Shown piece after piece: positions 26,047 through 35,113 of a stretch of DNA of 64,000 bases. Where the stretch lies: the NCBI RefSeq assembly GCF_024498075.1, contig NZ_JANHOF010000003.1, positions 434,001 to 498,000 on the forward strand. The letters are read 5' to 3'. The stretch comes from Paenibacillus mendelii. GTDB lineage: Bacteria > Bacillota > Bacilli > Paenibacillales > Paenibacillaceae. Both the position numbers and the translations under genes were made by a program. The notes below the pieces were generated by a model that saw nothing but the letters and a program-made list of their open reading frames with translations, made no database searches and was not told the DNA's origin. Each line of letters begins with the position of its first letter. Position 1 is the first letter of the stretch.

Positions 26047-26763
26047 GTGGCTTTCTCGAAAATTTCGACGCGCAAAATTTATGAACAAATCGCGGATCAG
26101 ATGAAGCAGCATATTGTGGATGGCGGATGGAAGAGCGGTGATAAGCTTCCATCGACGAAGGAGCTATCGGAACAATTTCAAGTGGGGCGCTCTACGATGC
26201 GCGAGGCGCTCAGCGCATTGAAGGCGATGGGACTGATTGAAATTCGGCATGGGGAAGGCTGCTTTGTGCGATCCGTTGAATCATCCGATATCCGGATGCC
26301 AAGCTTCGATACGCTCCTGCTGAGCCGCGAAGCGATCTTCGAACTGATGGAGGCCCGCATTGCACTGGAAGCATCCAATGCGGCAATCGCGTCGAATCGC
26401 CGGACAGAAGAGGATCTTGCCGCTTTCCGCGAGCTGCTCCAGTCGATGCAGGAACGATTGGGAGACGAGGCCTACGGCGAAGCGGCGGACATCGAGTTTC
26501 ATCGTTTGCTGGCGAAGGCAACACATAATTCCATTATGGTCCGGCTTCTGGATACGATCTCCTCTCAGATGGAGGCGGCGATACGCGAGGCACGGCGAAT
26601 TCAAATCTATGGCAACAAGCAGGTGTCGATCAGGCTGTGGGAAGAGCATGAAGCGATTTATCAAGCGGTAGCTAACCGTGATCCGGTAAGCGCAGAGACA
26701 AGTATGCGTGCCCATCTGACGCATGTCGAGCAGGTGCTGCGCGCCTATCTGGTCGATTCATAG
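26047..26763 (+). CDS. GntR-family regulator, FadR subfamily
   Basis: A 238-residue repressor from GTG 26047 with GGGAGGGAAG upstream. The N-terminal winged helix (about 5-70) has IYEQIADQMKQHIVDGGWKSGDKLPSTKELSEQFQVGRSTMREAL; the C-terminal FCD domain (about 85-235) is all-helical and normally binds a metal plus a carboxylate effector (candidate ligands include H residues in EFHRLLAKATHN). Effector and targets are unknown; the upstream aldolase-family gene is the nearest candidate. Confidence 0.9.
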   Translation: MAFSKISTRKIYEQIADQMKQHIVDGGWKSGDKLPSTKELSEQFQVGRSTMREALSALKAMGLIEIRHGEGCFVRSVESSDIRMPSFDTLLLSREAIFELMEARIALEASNAAIASNRRTEEDLAAFRELLQSMQERLGDEAYGEAADIEFHRLLAKATHNSIMVRLLDTISSQMEAAIREARRIQIYGNKQVSIRLWEEHEAIYQAVANRDPVSAETSMRAHLTHVEQVLRAYLVDS

Positions 26764-26848
26764 AAGGCAGGAACACTACGCGCAAATGACTGTCTGCGGC
26801 TTATTTATAGCTGTAGGTTGTCTGATCACATGATGATCTACACCGATA

Positions 26849-26888
26849 CCGCCATGCCTTGGCAGAGCTAAGGTATGACGGTTTTTTT
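26849..26888 (+). terminator. Terminator after the GntR gene
   Basis: CCGCCATGCCTT (26849-26860) pairs with AAGGTATGACGG (26870-26881) with two G-T pairs, then seven T. Confidence 0.85.
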
Positions 26889-27024
26889 GCATCCCCGAAC
26901 CAACCTTTTACCCGTGTGAAAACGCTCTGAATCGCGATTTAGCTGCATTTTTAGCGTTATTAGAATATTTTTATTTAATCGTCCATTTCTAGATTCAATC
27001 CGATAATCCCGGTTTAAATCCATA

Positions 27025-27054
27025 TTGTTAAGATATGGTTACATAACATATACC
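27025..27054 (+). promoter_or_regulatory. Possible promoter of the copper-amine-oxidase-N gene
   Basis: TTGTTA (27025-27030), 18-bp spacer, TATACC (27049-27054), about 20 bp before the ribosome binding site. Confidence 0.4.
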
Positions 27055-27075
27055 ACACAAAAGGGAGAGATGGAA

Positions 27076-27585
27076 ATGAAGGGTATGGGCAAAAAAATGT
27101 TGGGTTTGGTTCTGGGATTGTCACTGTTGGTACCGGCAATCGTTCAAGCAGAAGAGGGGGATCCATCGGCTGAGGTCAAGCCGGTCGTGGAAACCGTTAC
27201 GATTATGATGAAGGTCGGCGGGATGGAAATGGACGTCGATGGAAGTAAAACCACGATGGATGTAGCTCCAGTGATTATGAATGGTACGACCTATATCCCA
27301 CTGCGTTATTTTGCCCAAGGGATTGGCGGAGTCCTGGACTGGGATCAGAAGGAGATGTCGGCAACATTGAAAACAACCGATATGCTGGCTACCTTTCGCC
27401 CGGGCAACAGTAAAATCATGCTGAATGGGGCAGCTATCGAGCTTGGTATTTATATTAGCAGCCAGAACGACCGCACGCTCGTTCCCGTACGTGCTGTCGG
27501 AGAGATGTTCGGTTGGACGGTTCAATTCAAAGACAACGGCATCATTTACATGACGAAGTCGATGGAACCCGCTGTCGCTTCATAA
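27076..27585 (+). CDS. Secreted copper-amine-oxidase N-terminal domain protein
   Basis: A 169-residue protein from the ATG at 27076 (AAGGGAGAG upstream). A signal peptide (hydrophobic 8-20, probable cut after VQA) precedes an acidic stretch. The rest is a Cu_amine_oxidN1 domain with two typical halves: VAPVIMNGTTYIPLRYFAQGIGG and DRTLVPVRAVGEMFGWTV. In Paenibacillaceae this domain is widespread on cell-surface proteins and has no oxidase activity. Probably binds the cell wall; specific role unknown. A short terminator follows at 27603-27626. Confidence 0.87.
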   Translation: MKGMGKKMLGLVLGLSLLVPAIVQAEEGDPSAEVKPVVETVTIMMKVGGMEMDVDGSKTTMDVAPVIMNGTTYIPLRYFAQGIGGVLDWDQKEMSATLKTTDMLATFRPGNSKIMLNGAAIELGIYISSQNDRTLVPVRAVGEMFGWTVQFKDNGIIYMTKSMEPAVAS

Positions 27586-27602
27586 TATCGAATAATAGAA
27601 GG

Positions 27603-27626
27603 CGCCTGTACGAACAGGCGTCTTTT
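27603..27626 (+). terminator. Terminator after the copper-amine-oxidase-N gene
   Basis: CGCCTGT (27603-27609) pairs with ACAGGCG (27614-27620), then TCTTTT. Confidence 0.75.
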
Positions 27627-27695
27627 CAATGTTTACAAAGAAATGAGGTTTAAGTAGACTGGCAGTATAGAAGTCGAATAAGGAGTGGATATTGG

Positions 27696-28292
27696 ATGAA
27701 TGAATCTATCATGCAAATTATCGAACGGTTGAAGTCGCGGAGGCCGCTGCAGCAGCTGGCGCCTGAGCGGATTTGGGACGAGGCTCTTGATGCGGAAATC
27801 GCTGCGATCAGCTTGGCCAATCCCGATGCTCCCGAGGGAATCGCACTTAAGGCAGGTCTTCATCTGTGGAACGATAGCCTGGACCGCTCTCATTCTTATG
27901 CTCAATTAATTGAGGACAATCCAACGGGCGGATATTGGCATGGCCTGATGCACCGAATGGAACGCGACTATTCGAACGCTAAATATTGGTTCTATCAAGC
28001 CGGTGCTCATCCGGTTATGGACAGCCTGCAGAAGCGTGCCAGCGAATGGCTGCTTCATGAGATTGACTTCAAGCAGCTTCCTGAAGGGGAGATACGGGAT
28101 ATGCTGTACGAAGTGACGAAGCAGCCGCGCTGGAATCCGGCAGCTTTCACAGACAGCATTGCGCTGCAGGGAAGAGGACTCGGCTGCGAAGCGTTAAGAC
28201 AGGTGCTGGAGGAGCTGCAGCATATCGAGTTATTGGAGCTTATAGCCTATACGTTACGAGCAGCGGAAGAGAGCGAGCGGGTTTCCCGTTAA
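27696..28292 (+). CDS. Conserved protein of unknown function
   Basis: A 198-residue soluble, mostly helical protein. A distinctive block, GGYWHGLMHRMERDYSNAKYWFYQAGAHP, with invariant-looking WH, HR and E-x-D-x-x-NAKYW, spans residues about 79-107 and looks like an active or binding site. I recall this block from uncharacterised proteins of several bacterial phyla, but cannot name a family. GGAGTGG precedes the ATG weakly. It stands alone between terminators. Confidence 0.75.
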   Translation: MNESIMQIIERLKSRRPLQQLAPERIWDEALDAEIAAISLANPDAPEGIALKAGLHLWNDSLDRSHSYAQLIEDNPTGGYWHGLMHRMERDYSNAKYWFYQAGAHPVMDSLQKRASEWLLHEIDFKQLPEGEIRDMLYEVTKQPRWNPAAFTDSIALQGRGLGCEALRQVLEELQHIELLELIAYTLRAAEESERVSR

Positions 28293-28335
28293 CATAAGCA
28301 AAGGAATTGCATCGAGTTGAGCAAATATCAGCTGC

Positions 28336-28391
28336 AAAAAGGCTGTTTTCGAGTAGGCAGATGGCATCTGTCTATCGGAAACAGCCTTTCT
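28336..28391. terminator. Bidirectional terminator between converging genes
   Basis: AAAGGCTGTTTTCGA (28338-28352) pairs with TCGGAAACAGCCTTT (28375-28389); an inner GGCAGAT/ATCTGTC stem extends it. It ends both the rightward unknown gene and the leftward MMPL gene. Confidence 0.8.
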
Positions 28392-28400
28392 TGATAAGGA

Positions 28401-31313
28401 TTAAGATTCTATCGCCGGTACCTCTTTGGCATTATAATCTTGCTTCGCGGGCTCACTCTGACGCTTGTTGAACGGCCACCAATTGGCCTCCCCGATCAAA
28501 TTTGCCATCGCGGGCACGACGAGCCCCATAAATACGGTTGAGTACAGCACCAGTCCGATGACGATGCCGGCACCAATCTGCAGCAGCGTATTTACACCGG
28601 ACATCATGAGAGCAGCAAAGGTACCGCCCATGATAACCGCGGCGGATATAATGACGCCGCCTGTTGTGGTCATTGCCTTGGACATCGCATATACGATGCC
28701 TCCCGGACGATACTCCTCCTTGAACCTCGCCATGAGAAAGATGCTGTAGTCAACGCCGAGAGCTACGATAATGAGGAAGACGAAGAACGACGCGCTCCAG
28801 GATAGTCCAGGCTTCCCGAGAAGATGTACGAATATAAATTCCACGATCCCCATCGTAACGAGATAATTGAAGCCCAGCGATAAGAGGACATAGAGCGGCG
28901 CCAGTATCGACCGCAGCAATAGCATGAGAACGATGAAAATTCCGACCAGAACCAGCGTGCCCGTACGTGTGAAGTCATTGCGTGAAATATCCTTGAGCTC
29001 ACCGATCTGTGCGGTCGTCCCACTGAAGTTCAACTCGGGCTTACCGATCGATGAACCAGCCAGGCTCTGCTTCAGCATCTCGCGTATTTGGCCGACTGTA
29101 GTGAGCGCTTCTGCAGAATATGGATTCTCAGCCAGAATGACTTCCAGCTTCACGGTCAAACCGTCCTTGGACATGTAATAATCGATCGCCTGCTGCAGCT
29201 TTGGATCATCCAGCGCTTCCTTCGGCAAGTACCAGCCGGGAATCTGGCCTTCTCCGCTGCCTGCGATGCCTTGCTGAGCCTCATTCACCGCCGACAATCC
29301 GCCAGAGATATCTGCGAGGCCCTTCGCACCTTCCTTGAGACCGCCGGTCAGCTCTACTAAACCGCTGCTCAGCTTATTGGCGCCATCCGCAGCCTGCTGC
29401 TGTCCACTTGCCAATTGGCCTAGACCAGCAGCAGCCTGTGAGATCGCTGGGGTGATTTGGCCGAGTCCCTGCTTGAGTCCGGATGCGCCTTGTTCCAGCT
29501 TTGCCAATCCATCGGCCAAGCCCTTCTGCTTGCCGAGCAGCATCTGCATATTGATATCATCCTTAAGCTCCGGATGTGCCTCCAGCAGCTTATGCAAATC
29601 GGCGCCGAGTGACGCGGAGACGTCTGCGCTTTGCGATAAGCCGGCAGCAAGCTGCCCGGCCCCTTTGGAACTTTGCTGCAGGCCGCTGTGAATTTGCTTT
29701 AAGCCCTCTTGAGCCTTCACGGTCTGAGTCGACATCATACGAAGACCGTTCGTAAGCTTGCCGATATCTCCTTCGCCAAGGGCGATCTCGTTGCTAGCAG
29801 CGGTAAGTCCGCCGCCGATTTGATCTACGCCGCTTTTCAGCTGCTCCAGAACGCTGGAGGTTTTCGTCAGCTGACTGGTCACTGTCAGGTCGGTTAACTG
29901 TTCCCCGAGAGGCCGGACAGGGCTGCGCACCTCCTGGACGCCTTCTAGGCGGGCCAGATTCGCGCTAGCGATCTCCAGTGCAGCGAGCGCCTCTGGCGTC
30001 CGCATAGACGATTCGGAAGTAAGGGAGATCGATAGCGGAAACACTTCCCCGGAGCCAAACGAACGCTCTACTTGACGGAAGCCTTGAACTGAGCCATGAC
30101 TGGGATCGATTTCTGCGAGATCATCGAAGGAGCGTTTCCCTTCGAACAGCAGCGTGACTGGTGCCAGCAGAATGACAGTCACTAGCAATACGGCTACTGG
30201 CCGCCGCGCGGCCAATGAAGCCATTCCGGCCCATAGCTTGGATTCTCCGTGGCCCTGACCGCTTTGAACCTTTGTCGGCCAGAAGGTAGCCTTGCCGAAG
30301 ATCATGAGCAGGGCGGGTGTCAGCGTGAGTCCCGCAGCAAGCGTAACCGCTACGCCAATCGAGACGCCGACCGCGGATTGGTATAAGCCGAACTGGGCGA
30401 AGCCGATTAGGAAGAAGGCTACGAACACGGTGCTGGCGGAGAACACGACCGTCTTCCCGACATTGCGCATTGTTCGAACGAGCGCATCTTCTTTACTGCC
30501 GCCTTGACTGAGCTCCTCCCGGTAACGCTGGATGAGGAGGATGCAGTAATCGGTTCCAGCCCCGAACAGAACCGCGATAAGAAAGGATTCGGTAAATGAA
30601 GATACCGGCATGCCGTATTCCGTCGCCAACGCGACGAGACCACGCGTAATGACGAGGGAGATTCCAATCGTTACCAACGGTATGAAAGGAGCGATCGGCG
30701 AACGGAAGACGATAAGCAGAATAATAAGCACAAGTGCAACCGTGAGCAGCTCAGTCTTGCGAAGTCCTTCCTCGGAGCTGCTTTGAAAATCTTTGCTGAT
30801 CGGAGCGCTTCCGGTTAGATAAACATCGCTGCCTGAGGGAGCCCCGCTCAGAGCCCCGCCCAGCTTCTCCACGGCCTCCTGGGTTACCGTGTCATTCTCC
30901 GGCCGCTCAAACCCGATCATAACAAGCTCAGTAGTTCCATCCTTGCTCCTGAACTTGACGGCAAGGTCGGGGTTGTCGTAAGCGGACGTGACAGACTTAA
31001 TGCCTTCGCCGCCTTTCTCTGCGGACAACTCGGATGCTTTGTCTTTCAGCCATGAACGGTCGCTGTCCGTCAACCCTTCTGCTCGTGAATAGACGATGAT
31101 TGCACTGGATTTAGGCGTACTCTCCGGGTCAATTCGTTCGAGCAGCTGCTTGGCAACGACGGACTCTGAATCTGCAGGTATAAATTTCTGTTCTGTTTGT
31201 CGCACAATGCCCTGCAAATCCGGCAGGCCGAACATTGCGGCTGCTGTAACAGCCAACCAGATGATTAATACGACCCATTTTGCTCGGGCGAGTCCTCTCA
31301 CAAACCGCTCCAT
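28401..31313 (-). CDS. MMPL-family RND transporter
   Basis: A 970-residue exporter from the ATG at 31313, which has GGGAGGAA upstream. It has two MMPL modules, each with about six membrane segments (N-terminal 10-30 and about 190-390; C-terminal about 760-950), and a large external region between them. The middle of that region (about 500-680) carries repeated GL-x-Q-LAxG and GAxKLxxGL heptads like those of YhgE/Pip proteins, forming an extended coiled coil. It probably exports lipids or hydrophobic drugs. It is divergent from a TetR gene, with operator-like repeats between. Confidence 0.93.
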   Translation of the reverse strand: MERFVRGLARAKWVVLIIWLAVTAAAMFGLPDLQGIVRQTEQKFIPADSESVVAKQLLERIDPESTPKSSAIIVYSRAEGLTDSDRSWLKDKASELSAEKGGEGIKSVTSAYDNPDLAVKFRSKDGTTELVMIGFERPENDTVTQEAVEKLGGALSGAPSGSDVYLTGSAPISKDFQSSSEEGLRKTELLTVALVLIILLIVFRSPIAPFIPLVTIGISLVITRGLVALATEYGMPVSSFTESFLIAVLFGAGTDYCILLIQRYREELSQGGSKEDALVRTMRNVGKTVVFSASTVFVAFFLIGFAQFGLYQSAVGVSIGVAVTLAAGLTLTPALLMIFGKATFWPTKVQSGQGHGESKLWAGMASLAARRPVAVLLVTVILLAPVTLLFEGKRSFDDLAEIDPSHGSVQGFRQVERSFGSGEVFPLSISLTSESSMRTPEALAALEIASANLARLEGVQEVRSPVRPLGEQLTDLTVTSQLTKTSSVLEQLKSGVDQIGGGLTAASNEIALGEGDIGKLTNGLRMMSTQTVKAQEGLKQIHSGLQQSSKGAGQLAAGLSQSADVSASLGADLHKLLEAHPELKDDINMQMLLGKQKGLADGLAKLEQGASGLKQGLGQITPAISQAAAGLGQLASGQQQAADGANKLSSGLVELTGGLKEGAKGLADISGGLSAVNEAQQGIAGSGEGQIPGWYLPKEALDDPKLQQAIDYYMSKDGLTVKLEVILAENPYSAEALTTVGQIREMLKQSLAGSSIGKPELNFSGTTAQIGELKDISRNDFTRTGTLVLVGIFIVLMLLLRSILAPLYVLLSLGFNYLVTMGIVEFIFVHLLGKPGLSWSASFFVFLIIVALGVDYSIFLMARFKEEYRPGGIVYAMSKAMTTTGGVIISAAVIMGGTFAALMMSGVNTLLQIGAGIVIGLVLYSTVFMGLVVPAMANLIGEANWWPFNKRQSEPAKQDYNAKEVPAIES

Positions 31314-31412
31314 AGTACGTTCCTCCCTTAATTCAATCATCAGCAAATGTTGCCGTGAAGATATCCATATGAATAGTTATAGTCGATCACAAACAGAAAA
31401 TCAATAATTTTA

Positions 31413-31524
31413 TACCGTCGGTCATAATTATTTTGAGACAATTAATCATTGTAGAATCATTGTTCCATGAAGAAGATGTCTATGTAATGAGGTTCCTTAG
31501 TGTCATTTAATGACTAACGGTCAT
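31413..31524. promoter_or_regulatory. TetR-type operator candidates between MMPL and TetR genes
   Basis: Overlapping palindromes GTCATTTAATGAC (31502-31514) and ATGACTAACGGTCAT (31510-31524) lie before the TetR gene. A related site with CGGTCATAAT lies at 31419-31428 near the MMPL side. Together they suggest that the TetR protein controls both divergent genes. Confidence 0.5.
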
Positions 31525-31601
31525 AATCATTTACTCCATCCATGTCTTGTGCTACAATGTAACGAAAGTGAAAACCGTTCGCCGGGAGGGAGGTGACTTT
31601 G

Positions 31602-32180
31602 GTGAACCGTGAGCAGAAGAAACAGCAAACACGCATACAGATCAAGGATGCAGCGTTATCGCTGTTTGCCGAGCAGGGATACGAGGCTACCTCGATCGAG
31701 CAGATTGTGAAGCAGGTTGGTGTTGCCAAAGGCACCTTCTTCAACTATTTCTCGTCGAAGGACGAGCTGATCTGCGATTTATTAAGCATGTTCGTCATGG
31801 GGGAAGCCAAGAAGCTCAAAGACAAGCCGGGTCCCATCATTCCTCGTATGAGAATGATCCTCTTTCAGCTTGTTCAGCGGTTTCCACTGAATAAGCAGCT
31901 GGGGAGAGCGCTGTTTCAAGCTACGCTTGGGAGCAGCAAGGCACTCGAAGCCCACAATGCCGCCATGCATGAACTGATAGAAGCACTGATCCCGATCATC
32001 CGGCAGGCACAAGAAAGCGGTGAGCTGCGTAAGGATATGCCGCCGGAGATGATTGCCGGGCTCGCTTACCAAACATACTTCGGCGCTCTTATTGTATGGT
32101 CGATGAATGATGAGCAAGAACCGATTGATGAACAAATGGCGATTACCTTCGACCTTTTTTTCAGAGGCATTCAAGCGTAG
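31602..32180 (+). CDS. TetR/AcrR-family regulator
   Basis: A 192-residue repressor from GTG 31602 (GGGAGGGAGGTGA upstream; the GTG at 31593 lies within it). The N-terminal helix-turn-helix has IKDAALSLFAEQGYEATSIEQIVKQVGVAKGTFFNYFSSKDEL; the C-terminal ligand domain is helical. It is divergent from the MMPL exporter and is its probable local repressor, released by an exported compound (inference from arrangement). Confidence 0.92.
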   Translation: MNREQKKQQTRIQIKDAALSLFAEQGYEATSIEQIVKQVGVAKGTFFNYFSSKDELICDLLSMFVMGEAKKLKDKPGPIIPRMRMILFQLVQRFPLNKQLGRALFQATLGSSKALEAHNAAMHELIEALIPIIRQAQESGELRKDMPPEMIAGLAYQTYFGALIVWSMNDEQEPIDEQMAITFDLFFRGIQA

Positions 32181-32199
32181 GACGCATCTGAATATAGTA

Positions 32200-32240
32200 A
32201 AGAAAGCTCCAGCGGCATTAGCCGCTGGAGCTTTCTTCAT
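32200..32240. terminator. Bidirectional terminator between TetR and the ABC operon
   Basis: AAGAAAGCTCCAGCGGC (32200-32216) and its exact complement (32221-32237) flank ATTA. Confidence 0.85.
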
Positions 32241-32377
32241 GAACTTCTGGAGGAATGGATCCATTTCACAACTACCGATTTCCTGTAAGGTCTAGGGGAA
32301 GTAAACGGGCTTCGCCGCCATAGAGTGGCGAGAGCCGCTTGTTCTTGATCGCCCCGCGCTGAATCCTAATGCATACT

Positions 32378-32680
32378 TTAAAAACCCATAAGCTCTCCAT
32401 CGCCGCGGATCGCCGCCGCGTGGTGCTGGACATTCGGATGCAAATACCCGGTTCCTTCGAATGTCCTCCCGCCCGCTGTGATGGCCTTCAGCTCGACGCG
32501 GATATTCTCGCTTTCGTTAAAGGCTCGAAGCAATGAGGTTTGTGTCATGCCATCGATATCGATATACCATAACCGAGAGCCGGTGTCGGTAACGATCACG
32601 AGCTGAGCGCCAGCGAAAACGAGCTTGGTCGTCTCTTCGGATTGGCGGATGGTGAGCTCCGCCAATAAATAAGTATCCAC
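32378..32680 (-). CDS. Small protein of unknown function
   Basis: A 100-residue protein from GTG 32680, with GAAGGAGG about 10 bases upstream; the frame is open to 32707. Predicted to be mostly beta strand (LAELTIRQ, TKLVFAGAQLVIVTD, IRVELKAITAGG), with a C-terminal His-rich stretch NVQHHAAA. No signal peptide or membrane segment. It lies 112 bp after the second ABC ATPase and could be the last gene of that operon, but a link is unproven. Confidence 0.55.
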   Translation of the reverse strand: MDTYLLAELTIRQSEETTKLVFAGAQLVIVTDTGSRLWYIDIDGMTQTSLLRAFNESENIRVELKAITAGGRTFEGTGYLHPNVQHHAAAIRGDGELMGF

Positions 32681-32791
32681 AGCCGCAAGGCCTCCTTCAC
32701 ATGTCAATGAATCAGGGATTCAGTAGCCCCGTTATGAGTTCTGTTACGATTGTAATAGCGGGTCGTTATCATTGCAACTATCAGACACAAG

Positions 32792-33667
32792 TTAACGAAC
32801 GTTGCCGGGCTGGGTGATAGAACGGCAGCGAATGTAGTAAGCGTCCTCCGTTGTGACCGGCTGCTTCTCGAACTGCGGGGATGGGGGTACTTCACTGCCA
32901 AGGATGCGTACCTGGAAGGAATCGCCTTCAGGCCGGACAGTCAGAATGCGTGCCGGATCAAGCAGCCGATACGTATCGGCATCGATTGTGCCGCTCCACA
33001 CTGACAGAGACAAGCCTTCGCTCCACTCTCGAATGGTGCCGTGATACTGCGGCTTTCCTTCATCGACCCAGAGCACGCGGTCAGCCCAGGCTTCCCATTC
33101 GTTGAGCTCATGCGTCGAGATGATGATCGTACGTCCGCGCGAATGCGAGGCCGCGAATCGGGTGAAGTGAAGCCGTTCCAGGGAATCAAGCGCATTAAGC
33201 GGCTCGTCCAAAAAGATATAAGCCGGAGAAGCGATCCAAGCTTGCGCGAGGGCGATTCGTTGGCGGACCCCCTGAGCAAGCGTCTTGATCTTAGATGTAC
33301 GGTAAGCGGTAAGATGGAAAGCCTCCATGAGCTGCTCAAGCTCGCCCTGGGCAGCCCCCCCCTTGAGCTCGGCTAAGTAATGAAGCAGCTTAACCGTTTT
33401 CATCTGCTCGTAAAGCTCGATCCCAGTCGGCACGAAACCGATCTGGGATCGTATGGAAGGCAAATCGCGATCCACGGTTAACCCGTCATATCTGATCTCG
33501 CCCTCGGTGGGGAACTGAGCTGTCGCCAGCAGCTGCAGCAAGGATGATTTCCCTGCCCCATTACGTCCAACGAGCAGTGTAATCCCCGGCTTCAGAACAA
33601 GCCGGGGGACGAAGAGGCGGAAGTCGGAACCGCCTCTTCGCCATTGAACCTTATGAAGCTCAAGCAT
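32792..33667 (-). CDS. ABC transporter ATP-binding protein
   Basis: A 291-residue ATPase from the ATG at 33667. Walker A is GRNGAGKSS (about 33-41), the LSGGQ-equivalent is LAQGVRQRI, Walker B is YIFLDEPLNALD and the switch His is in STHELNEW. The signature motif is non-standard, as in many drug or antimicrobial-peptide exporters. A C-terminal ~60-residue extension follows. It lies 43 bp after the 272-residue membrane protein, with which it could form a transporter; otherwise it would need the permease at 35110. Confidence 0.88.
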   Translation of the reverse strand: MLELHKVQWRRGGSDFRLFVPRLVLKPGITLLVGRNGAGKSSLLQLLATAQFPTEGEIRYDGLTVDRDLPSIRSQIGFVPTGIELYEQMKTVKLLHYLAELKGGAAQGELEQLMEAFHLTAYRTSKIKTLAQGVRQRIALAQAWIASPAYIFLDEPLNALDSLERLHFTRFAASHSRGRTIIISTHELNEWEAWADRVLWVDEGKPQYHGTIREWSEGLSLSVWSGTIDADTYRLLDPARILTVRPEGDSFQVRILGSEVPPSPQFEKQPVTTEDAYYIRCRSITQPGNVR

Positions 33668-33710
33668 GTATAACAACCCTCTCCTTCATATCCGACAGCC
33701 AGATCCGCGG

Positions 33711-34529
33711 CTAAGGCAGCAGACGCGTTCCAAAGCTGCGCTTGTAGGCGAGTGCAAGAAGCACTAAGCCAGCAATGACGGCTGACAGCTGCAGCTCGGC
33801 CAGATGTCTGCTGTACGACATCTCCCACAGCGGAATTACACGCTGCATCAACCCGTTCCAACCGATCCAGAATACAGCGGCGAAGGTGAATGCAAGCTTG
33901 AAGCCTTTCCACATGAGGACATACGCAGTAATTCCGCTTACGAGCAGCAGCAGTGAGAGCCACTGGAGCACGAACGGAAGCATTGGGAACGCGGTTACCT
34001 TCACATTCATATAGATGGAGCCGGCAATGCCGAACACAAGGTTAAGACTGATCACAATCATGGTGCGGACGATGAGCAGGAGGGCCGGCGGGTAAGGCGT
34101 GATCGTCTCGATCATGCGCATCTCCTTGTTCCAAGACCGGAAGCTGTAAGCCAGCGAGGCAAGGAGAAGCGCCGGCAGCACAATGGAAAACATCGTGCCC
34201 ACGCTGAAGGCGGAGACCCCTTGGCTTGTCGGCAGAACGAGCAGCAGCATCCCGAATATGAGAAGGCTGGCTAACCAGTACATCCGTGAATAAGACGACA
34301 ACTGAGAACGAATTAAACGGAAGATCGAAGGCCGTTTTACTTTGACTGTATTCCGGTTCACAAAACGATCTTCTTCGCTCGCCTGCTGCAGTTCATCGAA
34401 GGCGGGCTGCAGCGCACGGATAAGTCGGGCCGTATCATATGACGAGGCGGTTCCCGTAAGCAGCTGGGACAGAGGCGTACGCAGCTCATCCTCCAGCATC
34501 TGAAGCTCAGTATCTTTTGGTACACTCAA
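33711..34529 (-). CDS. Six-helix membrane protein coupled to the ECF sigma factor
   Basis: A 272-residue protein. The first ~75 residues are soluble and charged; six hydrophobic segments follow (about 88-105, 112-132, 150-172, 182-200, 205-222, 240-262). Its start overlaps the sigma factor stop by 4 bp (ATGA), the position usual for an anti-sigma factor. No zinc anti-sigma motif is visible. It could be an unconventional anti-sigma factor, as in the B. subtilis sigY operon, or the permease partner of the ATPase downstream. Both are inference. Confidence 0.8.
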   Translation of the reverse strand: MSVPKDTELQMLEDELRTPLSQLLTGTASSYDTARLIRALQPAFDELQQASEEDRFVNRNTVKVKRPSIFRLIRSQLSSYSRMYWLASLLIFGMLLLVLPTSQGVSAFSVGTMFSIVLPALLLASLAYSFRSWNKEMRMIETITPYPPALLLIVRTMIVISLNLVFGIAGSIYMNVKVTAFPMLPFVLQWLSLLLLVSGITAYVLMWKGFKLAFTFAAVFWIGWNGLMQRVIPLWEMSYSRHLAELQLSAVIAGLVLLALAYKRSFGTRLLP

Positions 34530-35113
34530 TTTCGTCCACCTCCTTTGGCATCTGCTACGACAATGTTGTCGGGGTGCAGCCGAGATTTTAACTTGCGCAA
34601 TCCGTTATATAAATGGGTCTTAACCGAACCGAGCGGCAGACTGACAATATCTGCGATATCCTGCAGCTTCAAATCTTGATAGAAGCGAAGCGTAATAATT
34701 TCCTTCTGCACATCGGGCAGCGAATCAAGCGATTGCTGCACTTCCTTGCGCGTTTCCTGGCGTTCGGCCAGCTCAACGACCGAGGGGGTCATATCGCGCT
34801 GCTCCGGAGGTTCGGCGAACGAGGTCTGTACATTGCGATTATGTGCGCTCTTCCAGTAATCCCGGCACAGATTAAGCGCTACACGGTAAAGCCATGCCTG
34901 GACGTTATCAGGCGGTCTGCGTTCCTTCAGCTGCCTGATCAGCCGCAGGAACGTTTCTTGCACAAAATCCTCAGCCCGCCCGGAGTCCTTCAATTGTCTT
35001 TGCAAGAAACCGTACAGCGGGGCATTGTACCGATGCACGAGTGCTTCGAAGCTCGCCTGATCGCCGGCGGCCATGCCTTCCAGAAGCTCCTCATCCGTCA
35101 TGTCGATGCTCAC
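34526..35113 (-). CDS. ECF-type RNA polymerase sigma factor
   Basis: A 195-residue extracytoplasmic-function sigma factor. Region 2 (about 20-90) contains YGFLQRQLKDSGRAEDFVQETFLRLIRQL; region 4 (about 125-180) ends in LQDIADIVSLPLGSVKTHLYNGLRKLKSRL. It is embedded between an ABC permease (overlap 4 bp upstream) and a membrane protein (overlap 4 bp downstream), so it is made with the transporter. An ECF-like promoter (AAC-N17-CGTCTA) precedes the first gene of the operon, suggesting autoregulation. Confidence 0.93.
   Translation of the reverse strand: MSIDMTDEELLEGMAAGDQASFEALVHRYNAPLYGFLQRQLKDSGRAEDFVQETFLRLIRQLKERRPPDNVQAWLYRVALNLCRDYWKSAHNRNVQTSFAEPPEQRDMTPSVVELAERQETRKEVQQSLDSLPDVQKEIITLRFYQDLKLQDIADIVSLPLGSVKTHLYNGLRKLKSRLHPDNIVVADAKGGGRN

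Noticed and set aside
34526-34529. Classical zinc anti-sigma factor downstream of the sigma gene
   Set aside because: The following 272-residue protein has no HxxxCxxC motif; an anti-sigma role is only a positional guess.
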